A stretch of 64,000 nt of DNA from JAMHWF01 sp048500255 (GTDB lineage: Bacteria > Pseudomonadota > Gammaproteobacteria > Burkholderiales > Burkholderiaceae_C), in NCBI GenBank assembly GCA_048500255.1, contig JASNYH010000008.1, positions 98,440 through 162,439 of the forward strand. The letters are read 5' to 3'. Below the pieces are notes generated by a model. The model made no database searches, was not told where the DNA came from, and worked only from the letters and a program-made list of their open reading frames with translations. Positions 8,704 through 16,929 of the stretch are shown piece by piece (position 1 is the first letter of the stretch; every line of letters begins with the position of its first letter). The translations under genes and the position numbers were made by a program.

Positions 8704-8792
8704 GACCCGCATGCCTTGGCTCCTAAGGTTCCGACCGTCGCTGCGCCCGGCCCGCGGGGGGCCGGGCGGCCATCGCTCCAAGGAGATCAGGC

Positions 8793-10181
8793 ATGACGGC
8801 AAGCCGTTACTACATCCGACAACTGGCAGCGGCGTGCGTCGCGCTGGCCGTGGCGCAGGTCTGCACGGCGCAGGCACGCGATGCATCGCGCCTCGGCAAG
8901 GACCTGACCGCCGCGGGCGCCGAGCCGGGCGCCAACAAGGACGGCACGATCCCGGCCTACGCGCCGAGCGACGCGCTGCTGCCGGGTTGGTCGGCGGGCA
9001 AGCGCCGCGTCGAGTTCTTCCGCCACGCCGGCGACAAGCCGCTCTACACGATCGACGCGGGCAACGTCGACCAGCACGCGGCCAAGCTCTCGCCCGGCCA
9101 GGTGGCGCTGATCAAGCAGATCAAGGGCTACCAGATGGAGGTCTATCCGAGCCGCCGGACCTGCGGCCACCCCGACTTCGTCGTCGAGAACACGAAGAAG
9201 AACGTCGCCGTCGCCAAGCTCGGCGCCGACGGATGGAGCCTCAAGGACGCCGTGCTGCCCGGCGTCCCGTTCCCGATGCCGGCCAACGGCGCCGAGGCGA
9301 TGTGGAACTACAAGCTCAAGTACGCGGGCATCGGCTACGAATGGCCGCTCAACTGGATCGCGCTGTCGCCGCGCAAGGGCAGCAGCGAATGGATCCGCGC
9401 CGGCGCGACGCAGACCTACTACTTCCCGTGGGGCAAGAAGGGCAGCACGCCGCTGGCGCAGCTGCCGCCGGTCGAGTACTACACCTACTTCGCCTACGAG
9501 TCGCCGCCGGCGCTCGCCGGCCAGGCGCTGGCCATCGCCTACTACACCGACAAGCCGGGCGACACCTTCTACTACTTCCCCGGCCAGCGTCGCGTGCGCC
9601 GCATGCCGACCTACGCCTACGACGCGCCGCAGATCGGCTTCGAGAACCAGTACACGCTCGACGAGCCGCGCATGTTCAACGGCACGATGGACCGCTTCGA
9701 CTGGAAGCTCGTCGGCAAGAAGGAGCTGCTCGTCGGCTACAACTCGTTCGGCATGTACGACCCCTCGGTCAAGCTCGACAGCGTGCTCAAGAGCGACATG
9801 GTCGCGAGCGCCGCTCGCCGCTACGAGCTGCACCGGGTCTGGGTCGTCGAGGCCACCGTCAAGGCCGGCGTGCGCCACGTGACGCCCAAGCGCACCTTCT
9901 ATCTCGACGAGGACAGCTGGTCCGTCATGGTCGCCGAGGACTACGACGCCCAGGGCAAGCTGTGGAAGGTGCGCGAGAGCTACGCCATCCCGGTGCACGA
10001 GACGGGCGCCTGCGACAACGCGGCGTTCGTCCAATACAACGTGATCGACGGCCGCTACCTGTTCGATCAGAGCCCCCTGGGCGCAGGCAAGGACATGCGC
10101 TGGGTGGTCGAGTCCAAGGAGCCCAAGTTCAGCGAAGGCTTCTACACCGCAGACAACCTGCGTTCCATCAGCGAGCGCTGA
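8793..10181 (+). CDS. DUF1329 periplasmic/outer-membrane lipid-handling protein
   Basis: A 462-residue secreted protein with a Sec signal peptide (residues ~1-28, ending CTAQA). It belongs to the DUF1329 family, whose fold is related to LolA/LolB-type lipoprotein carriers, suggesting binding of a hydrophobic ligand in the periplasm. Family segments seen are AGAEPGANKDGTIPAY near residues 40-55, NPxYxF-like aromatic-rich stretches, and FYYFPGQRRVRRMPTYAYDAPQIG. AAGGAG before the ATG supports the start. It is the first gene of the operon DUF1329-DUF1302-RND-YCF48, a set that recurs together in many gamma- and betaproteobacteria. The exact cargo is unknown; lipids, sterol-like or long-chain alcohol substrates have been considered for relatives. 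Confidence 0.82.
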   Translation: MTASRYYIRQLAAACVALAVAQVCTAQARDASRLGKDLTAAGAEPGANKDGTIPAYAPSDALLPGWSAGKRRVEFFRHAGDKPLYTIDAGNVDQHAAKLSPGQVALIKQIKGYQMEVYPSRRTCGHPDFVVENTKKNVAVAKLGADGWSLKDAVLPGVPFPMPANGAEAMWNYKLKYAGIGYEWPLNWIALSPRKGSSEWIRAGATQTYYFPWGKKGSTPLAQLPPVEYYTYFAYESPPALAGQALAIAYYTDKPGDTFYYFPGQRRVRRMPTYAYDAPQIGFENQYTLDEPRMFNGTMDRFDWKLVGKKELLVGYNSFGMYDPSVKLDSVLKSDMVASAARRYELHRVWVVEATVKAGVRHVTPKRTFYLDEDSWSVMVAEDYDAQGKLWKVRESYAIPVHETGACDNAAFVQYNVIDGRYLFDQSPLGAGKDMRWVVESKEPKFSEGFYTADNLRSISER

Positions 10182-10211
10182 AGCGCCAACCCGCACCGAG
10201 GAGGAGACTTC

Positions 10212-11900
10212 ATGAAGAATTTCGCCCTTGCGCAGGGCGCCGCGCTCGCCTGCGCCGCGCTGTCCGCCCTGGCGCCTGCCGGCGCCCTCGCCTTCACGTT
10301 CGAGACCGAGGAGATGAAGGGGTCGTTCGATTCCACCATCACGCTGGGCGCCGGCCGCCGGCTCGGCAACCAGAGCTGCGGACTGCTCGGCACGCCCAAT
10401 GCCGTCTGCGGGCCGGGCGACGTCAACCCGCTGACCTGGGCCGGTGCCGACGACGGCAACCTCAACTACAACAAGGGCGACTACTTCACCACCTACCTCA
10501 AGGGCACGCACGAGCTGCTGCTCACGCGGCCCGCCGACGGACTCAAGTTCATGGGCCGCTTCAACTGGCTCAAGGACTTCAAGGCCGACGACACGCGCAC
10601 CACGCCGCTCACGCCCGACGCCGAAAAGCAGATCGTCGACAACATCAACCTGCTCGACCTGTGGGTCAGCAAGGACTTCCGGCTCGGCAACCAGGCCGGG
10701 CGCGTCAAGGTCGGCAACCAGGTCGTCAGCTGGGGCGAGAGCCTGTTCGCGCTCGGCGGCATCAACGCCACCAACTCCGTCGACCTGGTGCGCCTGTCCA
10801 ACCCGGGCGTGCAGTTGAAGGAGGTGTTCCTGCCCGCGCCGATCATCAGCGTGGCGAGCTCGCTCGCGCCGGGCGTCAACGTCGAGGCCTACTACCAGCT
10901 CCACTGGAATCGCTACAAGTTCCCGCCGGCCGGCTCGTACTGGTCGCAGGGCGACATCTTCGACAAGGGCCGCGGCAACCTGCCGTTCCTCGATCCCGAC
11001 GACGAGCCGCGCAACAGCGGGCAGTTCGGCGTGTCGCTGCGCTGGCGGCCCAAGAACGTCGACGCGGACTTCGGCGTCTACGCGATGAACTACCACGACA
11101 AGACGCCCAACCTCGCCTACAGCACGGGCGCGACGGGGCAGCTGCAGTGGAACTTCCTGCCCAACCGCAAGCTGTTCGGTGTCAGCGCCAACACGTCGGT
11201 CGGCGACTGGGCGCTGGGCGCCGAGCTGTCGTACCGGCCGAAGGACGCCGTCGCGCTGACCGCTTGCGCCGACGCGGGCACCGGCGGCACGGCGCAGGAC
11301 TTCACGCCGACCGCCGCGCCGACAACGGCGTGCCCCGGCTGGGTCGACAACAAGCGCTGGCAGATGCATCTGACGGGCCTGTACAGCCTGACGCCGAGCA
11401 ACGCGCGCGGCTTCCTCGACGCCGTGGGCGCGCAGACCGGCACCTTCCTCGGCGAGTTCGTCGTCATCCACTATCCGGGCATCAGCCAGGACAAGCTGGT
11501 CACGCGCACGGTCAACGGCGTCGCCATCGAGCAGGCGGTGGCCGCCGGCCTGTGGTGGCTGCCTTCGTCGGGCGCGGGCGTGACGCGCGGCTTCGGCGAC
11601 GCCACGTCGATGGGCTACATGTTCGACTTCAGCCTCGTCTACGACAACACGCTGATCCCGGGCTGGCAGGTCATCCCAGGCGTCTTCGTGCAGCACGCCG
11701 TCAAGGGATCGACGCCGAACTTCCTTGCCAACTGGCTCGAGGGTGCGAAGACGGTCAACTTCTACGTCAACTTCGTGCAGAATCCCGCGAAGTGGCAGGC
11801 CGGCATCAACATCGCCAAGTTCTTCGGCGGCAAGACGCCGACGCACCAGCCGCTGGGTGACCGCGACTTCATCGGCGTGTACCTGTCGCGCAACCTCTGA
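10212..11900 (+). CDS. DUF1302 outer-membrane protein
   Basis: A 562-residue protein with a signal peptide (residues ~1-27, ending ALA) and alternating amphipathic strands rich in tyrosine, tryptophan and asparagine, as in an outer-membrane beta-barrel. DUF1302 features include the N-terminal FETEEMKGSFDSTITLGAGRR, the KVGNQVVSWGESLF segment near residue 175, and the C-terminal DRDFIGVYLSRNL. GAGGAGGAG precedes the ATG closely. It is 30 bases after the DUF1329 gene. It probably gives the outer-membrane part of the envelope system formed with DUF1329 and the RND protein; whether it exports or imports is not shown by sequence. Confidence 0.83.
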   Translation: MKNFALAQGAALACAALSALAPAGALAFTFETEEMKGSFDSTITLGAGRRLGNQSCGLLGTPNAVCGPGDVNPLTWAGADDGNLNYNKGDYFTTYLKGTHELLLTRPADGLKFMGRFNWLKDFKADDTRTTPLTPDAEKQIVDNINLLDLWVSKDFRLGNQAGRVKVGNQVVSWGESLFALGGINATNSVDLVRLSNPGVQLKEVFLPAPIISVASSLAPGVNVEAYYQLHWNRYKFPPAGSYWSQGDIFDKGRGNLPFLDPDDEPRNSGQFGVSLRWRPKNVDADFGVYAMNYHDKTPNLAYSTGATGQLQWNFLPNRKLFGVSANTSVGDWALGAELSYRPKDAVALTACADAGTGGTAQDFTPTAAPTTACPGWVDNKRWQMHLTGLYSLTPSNARGFLDAVGAQTGTFLGEFVVIHYPGISQDKLVTRTVNGVAIEQAVAAGLWWLPSSGAGVTRGFGDATSMGYMFDFSLVYDNTLIPGWQVIPGVFVQHAVKGSTPNFLANWLEGAKTVNFYVNFVQNPAKWQAGINIAKFFGGKTPTHQPLGDRDFIGVYLSRNL

Positions 11901-11908
11901 GCCCGAGC

Positions 11909-14293
11909 ATGCCGTCGCCCAAGTCCTCTTCGGCCTGGACGACGGCCGTCGCGCGCGCCGAGGAGTTCTGCTTCTCGCGCCGCGCGCTCGTCATCGGCGT
12001 GCTGCTCGCGCTCACCGCCGTGATGGCGTGGTTCGCGCTGCAACTTCGCATGGACGCGGGCTTCGAGAAGCAGATGCCGCTCGGCCACGAGTACGTGCAG
12101 ACCTTCGACGCCTACCGCAACGACGTGCTGGGCGCCAACCGGCTCAACATCGTGGTGCGCGCGCGCGAGGGTTCGATCTGGACGAAGGCCGGGCTCGAGC
12201 GGCTGCACGACGTGACGCAGGCCGTCACCTATCTGCCCAACGTCGACCGCCTGGGCGTGCAGTCGCTGTGGACGCCCAACACCTTCGTCAACGAGATCAC
12301 GGAGGAAGGCTTTCGCGCCGATCCGCTGATCGCCGGCACGATCACGCCGGCACAGCTCACCGCTGCATCGATCGCCGGCATCCGCCAGGCGGCAAGCCAG
12401 GGCGGCTTCATCGGCACGCTGGTCTCGCGCGACGAGGCCGGCGCGATGGTGGTGGCCGAGCTCGCCGAGACCGACGCCGAGGGCCGGCGCCTCGACTACG
12501 TGGCCTACAACCGCATCCTCGAGGACCAGCTGCGCGCCAAGTTCGAGGACGCGCAGTTCGAGATCCAGATCATCGGCTTCGCCAAGCAGATCGGCGACAT
12601 CGCCGACGGCGCCGCGGCCGTGCTGCAGTTCTGCGCCATCGCGATGTTGCTCACGGCGCTGGCCGTGTACTGGTACTGCCGGTCCATAGCGTTCACGCTG
12701 CTGCCGATCGCCTGCTCGCTGGCGTCGCTGGTCTGGCAGTTCGGCACGCTGCGCCTGCTCGGCTTCGGCCTCGATCCGCTGGCCGTGCTGGTGCCGTTCC
12801 TCGTGTTCGCGATCGGCGTGTCGCACGGCGTGCAGCAGATCAACTTTATCGTGCGCGAGCTGGCGCACGGCCGCACCACGATGCAGGCCTGCCGCGCCAG
12901 CTTCACGGGGCTGCTGATCCCCGGCACGCTGGCACTCGTGACCGCCTTCGTCACCTTCGTCACGCTGCTCGTGATCCCGATCCCGATGGTGCGCGAGCTG
13001 GCGATCGCCGCCGCGCTCGGCGTGGCCTACAAGATCGTCACCAACCTCGTGATGCTGCCGGTGGCGGCGTCCTACGTGCGCGTCGGCGAAGGCTGGGCGC
13101 AGCGCGCGATGGAGATCAACGAGCGCCGCGCGCGCTGGCTGCGCCCGGTGGCACAGCTGGCCGAGCCGCGCCGCGCGGCGTGGACGCTGGCCGTCGTCGC
13201 CGCCGTCTTCGCCGCGGCCGTGTGGCAAAGCCGCGACCGCGTCGTCGGCACGCTGCAGCCGGGCGCGCCCGAACTGCGCTCCGAGGCGCGCTTCAACCGC
13301 GATGCCGTGTCGATCGCGCGCAGCTTCGACACCGGCCTCGACTGGCTGACCGTCGTGTTCGAGTCGCCGCCGAACTCGTGCGAGAACCCGGCCGTCGGCG
13401 TGTGGCAGGACGAATTCGTCTGGCGCATGACGCCGGTCGAAGGCGTGCAGTCGGTCGTGTCGTTCGCCGGCCAGATGCGCTTGTTCAACGAGGGCTACAA
13501 CGAGGGCCATCCGAAGATGTCGGTGGTGCCGATCGATCCGGGCAACTACTCGGCGCTGGCCGCCGAGATCGGCCGCACGCGCGGCATGATGCGCGGCGAC
13601 TGCAGCATGACGGCGGCGCACCTGTTCCTCGCCGACCACAAGGCGACGACGATCCATCGCGTGATCGACGCCGTGAAGCACTTCCGCGAGGAGCAGCCGC
13701 TGCCCGGCTCGACGATCCGCCTCGCCTCGGGCAACGCCGGCGTGCTGGCCGCCGTCAACGACGAGGTGCACCGCAGCGAGCTGCCGATGATGCTGTACGT
13801 CTACGCGGCCATCGTGCTGCTCGTCGCGCTGGTGTATCGCGACCTGCGCGCCGTGCTGACCTGCTGCCTGCCGCTGACCGTCGGCACCTTCATCGGCTAC
13901 TGGTTCATGAAGGAGCTGGAGATCGGCCTCACCGTCGCCACGCTGCCGGTGATGGTGCTGGCGGTGGGCATCGGCGTCGACTACGCCTTCTACATCTACA
14001 ACCGGCTGCAGTTGCACCTCGCGCTGCGCCAGCCGATCGTCAAGGCGATCGAGCACTCCATCCTCGAAGTCGGCGCGGCGACGATCTTCACCGCGCTGAC
14101 GCTGGCCATCGGCGTGGCGACGTGGTCGTTCTCCGAACTCAAGTTCCAGGCCGACATGGGCAAGCTGCTGGCCTTCATGTTCATGGTCAACATGGTGCTG
14201 GCGATGACGGCGCTGCCGGCCTTCGCCGTGTGGCTGGATCGGTTGTTCCCGCGGCGCGGGCCGGTGCGCGCGCCCGGTCTGCTGGCGCATTGA
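11909..14293 (+). CDS. RND-superfamily (MMPL-type) transporter
   Basis: A 794-residue inner-membrane protein in two homologous halves: one helix (VIGVLLALTAVMAWFAL, residues ~26-42), a large periplasmic loop, about five helices, then the same again. The second half has VGIGVDYAFYIYNRLQ, the MMPL/HpnN-like motif with a membrane Asp used for proton relay; the first half has the equivalent FAIGVSHGVQQINFI. This single-chain RND type moves lipids and hydrophobic compounds rather than drugs. It starts 8 bases after the DUF1302 gene and ends 1 base before the YCF48 gene, so the four are one transcription unit. The direction and cargo are inferred only. Confidence 0.87.
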   Translation: MPSPKSSSAWTTAVARAEEFCFSRRALVIGVLLALTAVMAWFALQLRMDAGFEKQMPLGHEYVQTFDAYRNDVLGANRLNIVVRAREGSIWTKAGLERLHDVTQAVTYLPNVDRLGVQSLWTPNTFVNEITEEGFRADPLIAGTITPAQLTAASIAGIRQAASQGGFIGTLVSRDEAGAMVVAELAETDAEGRRLDYVAYNRILEDQLRAKFEDAQFEIQIIGFAKQIGDIADGAAAVLQFCAIAMLLTALAVYWYCRSIAFTLLPIACSLASLVWQFGTLRLLGFGLDPLAVLVPFLVFAIGVSHGVQQINFIVRELAHGRTTMQACRASFTGLLIPGTLALVTAFVTFVTLLVIPIPMVRELAIAAALGVAYKIVTNLVMLPVAASYVRVGEGWAQRAMEINERRARWLRPVAQLAEPRRAAWTLAVVAAVFAAAVWQSRDRVVGTLQPGAPELRSEARFNRDAVSIARSFDTGLDWLTVVFESPPNSCENPAVGVWQDEFVWRMTPVEGVQSVVSFAGQMRLFNEGYNEGHPKMSVVPIDPGNYSALAAEIGRTRGMMRGDCSMTAAHLFLADHKATTIHRVIDAVKHFREEQPLPGSTIRLASGNAGVLAAVNDEVHRSELPMMLYVYAAIVLLVALVYRDLRAVLTCCLPLTVGTFIGYWFMKELEIGLTVATLPVMVLAVGIGVDYAFYIYNRLQLHLALRQPIVKAIEHSILEVGAATIFTALTLAIGVATWSFSELKFQADMGKLLAFMFMVNMVLAMTALPAFAVWLDRLFPRRGPVRAPGLLAH

Positions 14294-14294
14294 G

Positions 14295-15314
14295 ATGAAC
14301 CACCCCCACGCTCGCCTCGCCCGCCGCGCCACCGCCACCGGCGTGGCGCGCGCCGCGGCGGCGCTGGCGCTGGCGTGCGCCACGCTCTCGGCGCACGGCA
14401 CCGATGCGGCGGCGACGCTGCAGCCGCGCGCCGCCGCCGTCGTCGCGCATGCGTCGCAGGCGGCGCTGCTTGGCGCCGCGCAGGCCGGCGCGCGCATGGT
14501 CGCCGTCGGCGACCACGGCGTCGTGCTGTTGTCCGACGACGGCGGCCGGCAATGGCGGCAGGCGCGCGCAGTGCCCGTGAGCTCGACGCTCACGGCGGTG
14601 AGCTTCGCCGACGAGCGGCACGGCTGGGCCGTCGGCCACTGGGGCGTCGTGCTCGCGACGCGCGACGGCGGCGAGACCTGGGACATCGTGCGCATCGACG
14701 CGGGCGAGGACCGGCCGCTGTTCGCCGTGCACGCCTACGACGCGCAGCACCTCGTCGCCGTCGGCCTGTGGTCGCTGGTGCTGACGAGCGCCGACGGCGG
14801 CAAGAGCTGGACGCCGGTGACGCTGGCCGCGCCGCCGGCGGCCGGCGGGGCCAGGCCGGGCAAGGCCGACCTCAACCTGTTCGCGCTGGCGACCGACGAC
14901 CGCGGCGTCGTCTACGCCGCCGGCGAACGCGGCATGGTGCTGCGCTCGGCCGACCGCGGCGCGACCTGGAGCTACCTGCCCACGGGCTACAAGGGATCGT
15001 TCTGGTCGGTGGCGTCGCCGACCGCCGGCGTGCTCGTCGCAGCCGGGCTGCGCGGCTCGATCTGGCGCAGCGCCGACGACGGCAGGAGCTGGGCGCCGAT
15101 CGATGGCCACGGCAAGTCGTCGATCACGGCGCTGGTGCGCGACGGCAGCGAACTTTTCGCGCTGGGCCTCGACGGCCTGCTGCTGCGCAGCGCCGACCAC
15201 GCCGCGCGCTTCACCGCCGCGCCGCGCGCCGACCGTGCCGCTCTGACGGCCGCGCTGCGGCGCGCCGACGGCAGCCTGGTGCTCTTCTCGCGCAGCGGCG
15301 TCGTCAAGCCCTGA
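14295..15314 (+). CDS. YCF48/BNR-repeat periplasmic protein
   Basis: A 339-residue secreted protein with a long alanine-rich signal peptide (residues ~1-40). It folds as a sialidase-like beta-propeller, shown by repeated Asp-box motifs: DDGGRQW, DGGETW, DGGKSW, DRGATW, DDGRSW. YCF48-like proteins are best known as assembly factors of photosystem II, but BNR proteins next to MMPL-type transporters are widespread and their function is unknown; a scaffolding role for the transporter complex is a reasonable guess. It follows the RND gene by one base and precedes the aldehyde dehydrogenase gene by 49 bases, so read-through to the latter is possible. Confidence 0.8.
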   Translation: MNHPHARLARRATATGVARAAAALALACATLSAHGTDAAATLQPRAAAVVAHASQAALLGAAQAGARMVAVGDHGVVLLSDDGGRQWRQARAVPVSSTLTAVSFADERHGWAVGHWGVVLATRDGGETWDIVRIDAGEDRPLFAVHAYDAQHLVAVGLWSLVLTSADGGKSWTPVTLAAPPAAGGARPGKADLNLFALATDDRGVVYAAGERGMVLRSADRGATWSYLPTGYKGSFWSVASPTAGVLVAAGLRGSIWRSADDGRSWAPIDGHGKSSITALVRDGSELFALGLDGLLLRSADHAARFTAAPRADRAALTAALRRADGSLVLFSRSGVVKP

Positions 15315-15363
15315 CCGCGGCGCCCCGGCGCCGCCTGCGTTGGCATCGAAAGGAATGACCGCC

Positions 15364-16818
15364 ATGAAATATCCCTCTCTGGCGCTGCACGTCGCGGGCC
15401 GCTGGCTGCCGCGCGCCTCGGGAGGCGAGCGCTTCGTCATCGATCCGTCCAACGAGACGCCGCTGGCGACGCTGCCGCTGGCCGGCCCCGCCGAGCTGGC
15501 CGCCGCCGCCGAGTCGGCCGAGCGCGGCTTCGCCGCCTGGCGCCGCCGCAGCGCGCACGACCGCTACCTCGTGTTGCGCAACGCCGCCGAGCTGATGCGC
15601 CAGCGCGCCGAGCAGATCGCGACGGTGCTCACGCTCGAGCAGGGCAAGCCGCTGGCCGAGGCGATACGCGAAGTGAAGCTGTCGGCCGACATCCTCGACT
15701 TCCAGGCCGAGGAGGGCAAGCGCATCTATGGTCGCACCGTGGCCCCGCGCGTCGAGGGCATCGTGTCGCAGACCGTGACGCGTCGGCCCGTCGGCCCCGT
15801 GGCCGCCTTCACGGCGTGGAACTTCCCGGTCAACCTGCCGGTGCGCAAGCTCGCGAGCGCGCTGGCCGCCGGCTGCAGCGTCGTCATCAAGCCCGACGAG
15901 CAGACGCCCGGCACCTGCATGCTCGTCGTGCAGGCGCTGCTCGACGCCGGTGTGCCGCCCGACGCGATCAACATGGTGTGCGGCGAGCCGGCCGAGGTGT
16001 CGTCGACGCTGATCGCGCACCCGGCGATCGCCAAGGTGTCGATCACGGGATCGGTCGCGGTGGGCAAGCTGCTCGGCGAGCAGGCGGCGCGCCACGTCAA
16101 GCGCTTCACCGGCGAGCTGGGCGGGCACGCGCCCGTCATCGTCGCCGACGACATGTGCGACGGCGCGTCGCTCGCCTTCGTGCTGAAGAACTCGCTGGCC
16201 GCCAAGTTCCGCAACGCAGGCCAGGTGTGCGCGTCGCCGATCCGCTTCTTCCTGCCGCGACGCCACCTCGCGACGTTCGCCGAGCAGTTCGCGCTCGGCG
16301 CGCAGCAGCTGCGGCTGGGGCCCGGTCTCGACCCGCAGACGCAGATGGGGCCGCTCGCGCACGCGCGACGCATCGACGACATGGAGCGCTTCGTCGACGA
16401 CGCGATCGAGTGCGGCGCGCGCCTGCTGACCGGCGGGCACCGCGTCGAGCGCGCGGGCTACTTCTTCGAGCCCACCGTGTTCGCCGACGCGCCGCCGCAG
16501 TGCCGGCTGATGCGCCACGAGCCTTTCGGCCCGATCGCCGTGCTGCAGCCCTACGACGCGCTCGACGACGCGATCGCCGCCGCCAACGCCCTGCCCTACG
16601 GACTCGGCGCCTATGCCTTCACGCGCGACCTGCGCACCGCGCATCGCCTCGCCGACGAAATCGAGGCCGGCATGGTGGGGATCAACAGCTACGGCGTGTC
16701 GCAACCCGAGATGCCGTTCGGCGGCTGCAAGGAAAGCGGCATCGGCCACGAGATGGGAGCCGAGGGCATCCTGCACTACACCGAGATCAAGACCGTCACC
16801 GTCGGCGTTCCGCAATGA
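15364..16818 (+). CDS. NAD(P)-dependent aldehyde dehydrogenase (succinate-semialdehyde dehydrogenase-like)
   Basis: A 484-residue aldehyde dehydrogenase that would oxidise an aldehyde to the acid in the cytoplasm. All key parts are present: TAWNFP (residues 151-155), cofactor-binding KPDEQTPG (176-183), ITGSVAVGK, catalytic Glu251 in GELGG and nucleophile Cys289 in NAGQVCASP. Overall it looks most like the GabD/semialdehyde group. I chose the ATG at 15364 because AAAGGA sits 9 bases before it; the ATG at 15355 directly touches the same Shine-Dalgarno. The neighbouring aminotransferase would make an aldehyde from a primary amine, so the pair can work in sequence. Confidence 0.87.
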   Translation: MKYPSLALHVAGRWLPRASGGERFVIDPSNETPLATLPLAGPAELAAAAESAERGFAAWRRRSAHDRYLVLRNAAELMRQRAEQIATVLTLEQGKPLAEAIREVKLSADILDFQAEEGKRIYGRTVAPRVEGIVSQTVTRRPVGPVAAFTAWNFPVNLPVRKLASALAAGCSVVIKPDEQTPGTCMLVVQALLDAGVPPDAINMVCGEPAEVSSTLIAHPAIAKVSITGSVAVGKLLGEQAARHVKRFTGELGGHAPVIVADDMCDGASLAFVLKNSLAAKFRNAGQVCASPIRFFLPRRHLATFAEQFALGAQQLRLGPGLDPQTQMGPLAHARRIDDMERFVDDAIECGARLLTGGHRVERAGYFFEPTVFADAPPQCRLMRHEPFGPIAVLQPYDALDDAIAAANALPYGLGAYAFTRDLRTAHRLADEIEAGMVGINSYGVSQPEMPFGGCKESGIGHEMGAEGILHYTEIKTVTVGVPQ

Positions 16819-16831
16819 GTGTGAGGCCCCG

Positions 16832-16869
16832 GTGTTTACCCGAAGTGTGAAGTTCGGAGAACTGATAAC
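16832..16869 (+). promoter_or_regulatory. 38-bp shared regulatory element, copy 2
   Basis: GTGTTTACCCGAA (16832-16844) and CGGAGAACTGATAAC (16855-16869) repeat the element found at 8666-8703, with 31 of 38 bases equal. It begins 14 bases after the aldehyde dehydrogenase stop and ends 60 bases before the aminotransferase ATG, so it marks a promoter for the second operon. Here the inner repeat is GTTC-GGA-GAAC. Such conservation in non-coding DNA 8 kb apart suggests one shared regulator, most likely the AraC-type protein. Confidence 0.7.
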
Positions 16870-16929
16870 CGCCCTGCGACCCGCGCGCCTATTGTCTGCA
16901 CCACTCCGCAGCCCCAACGGAACGCACGC

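Noticed and set aside
8787..11846. Minus-strand frame of 1019 codons opposite DUF1329/DUF1302
   Set aside because: The plus-strand genes have signal peptides, ribosome binding sites and family motifs; the antisense frame has none.
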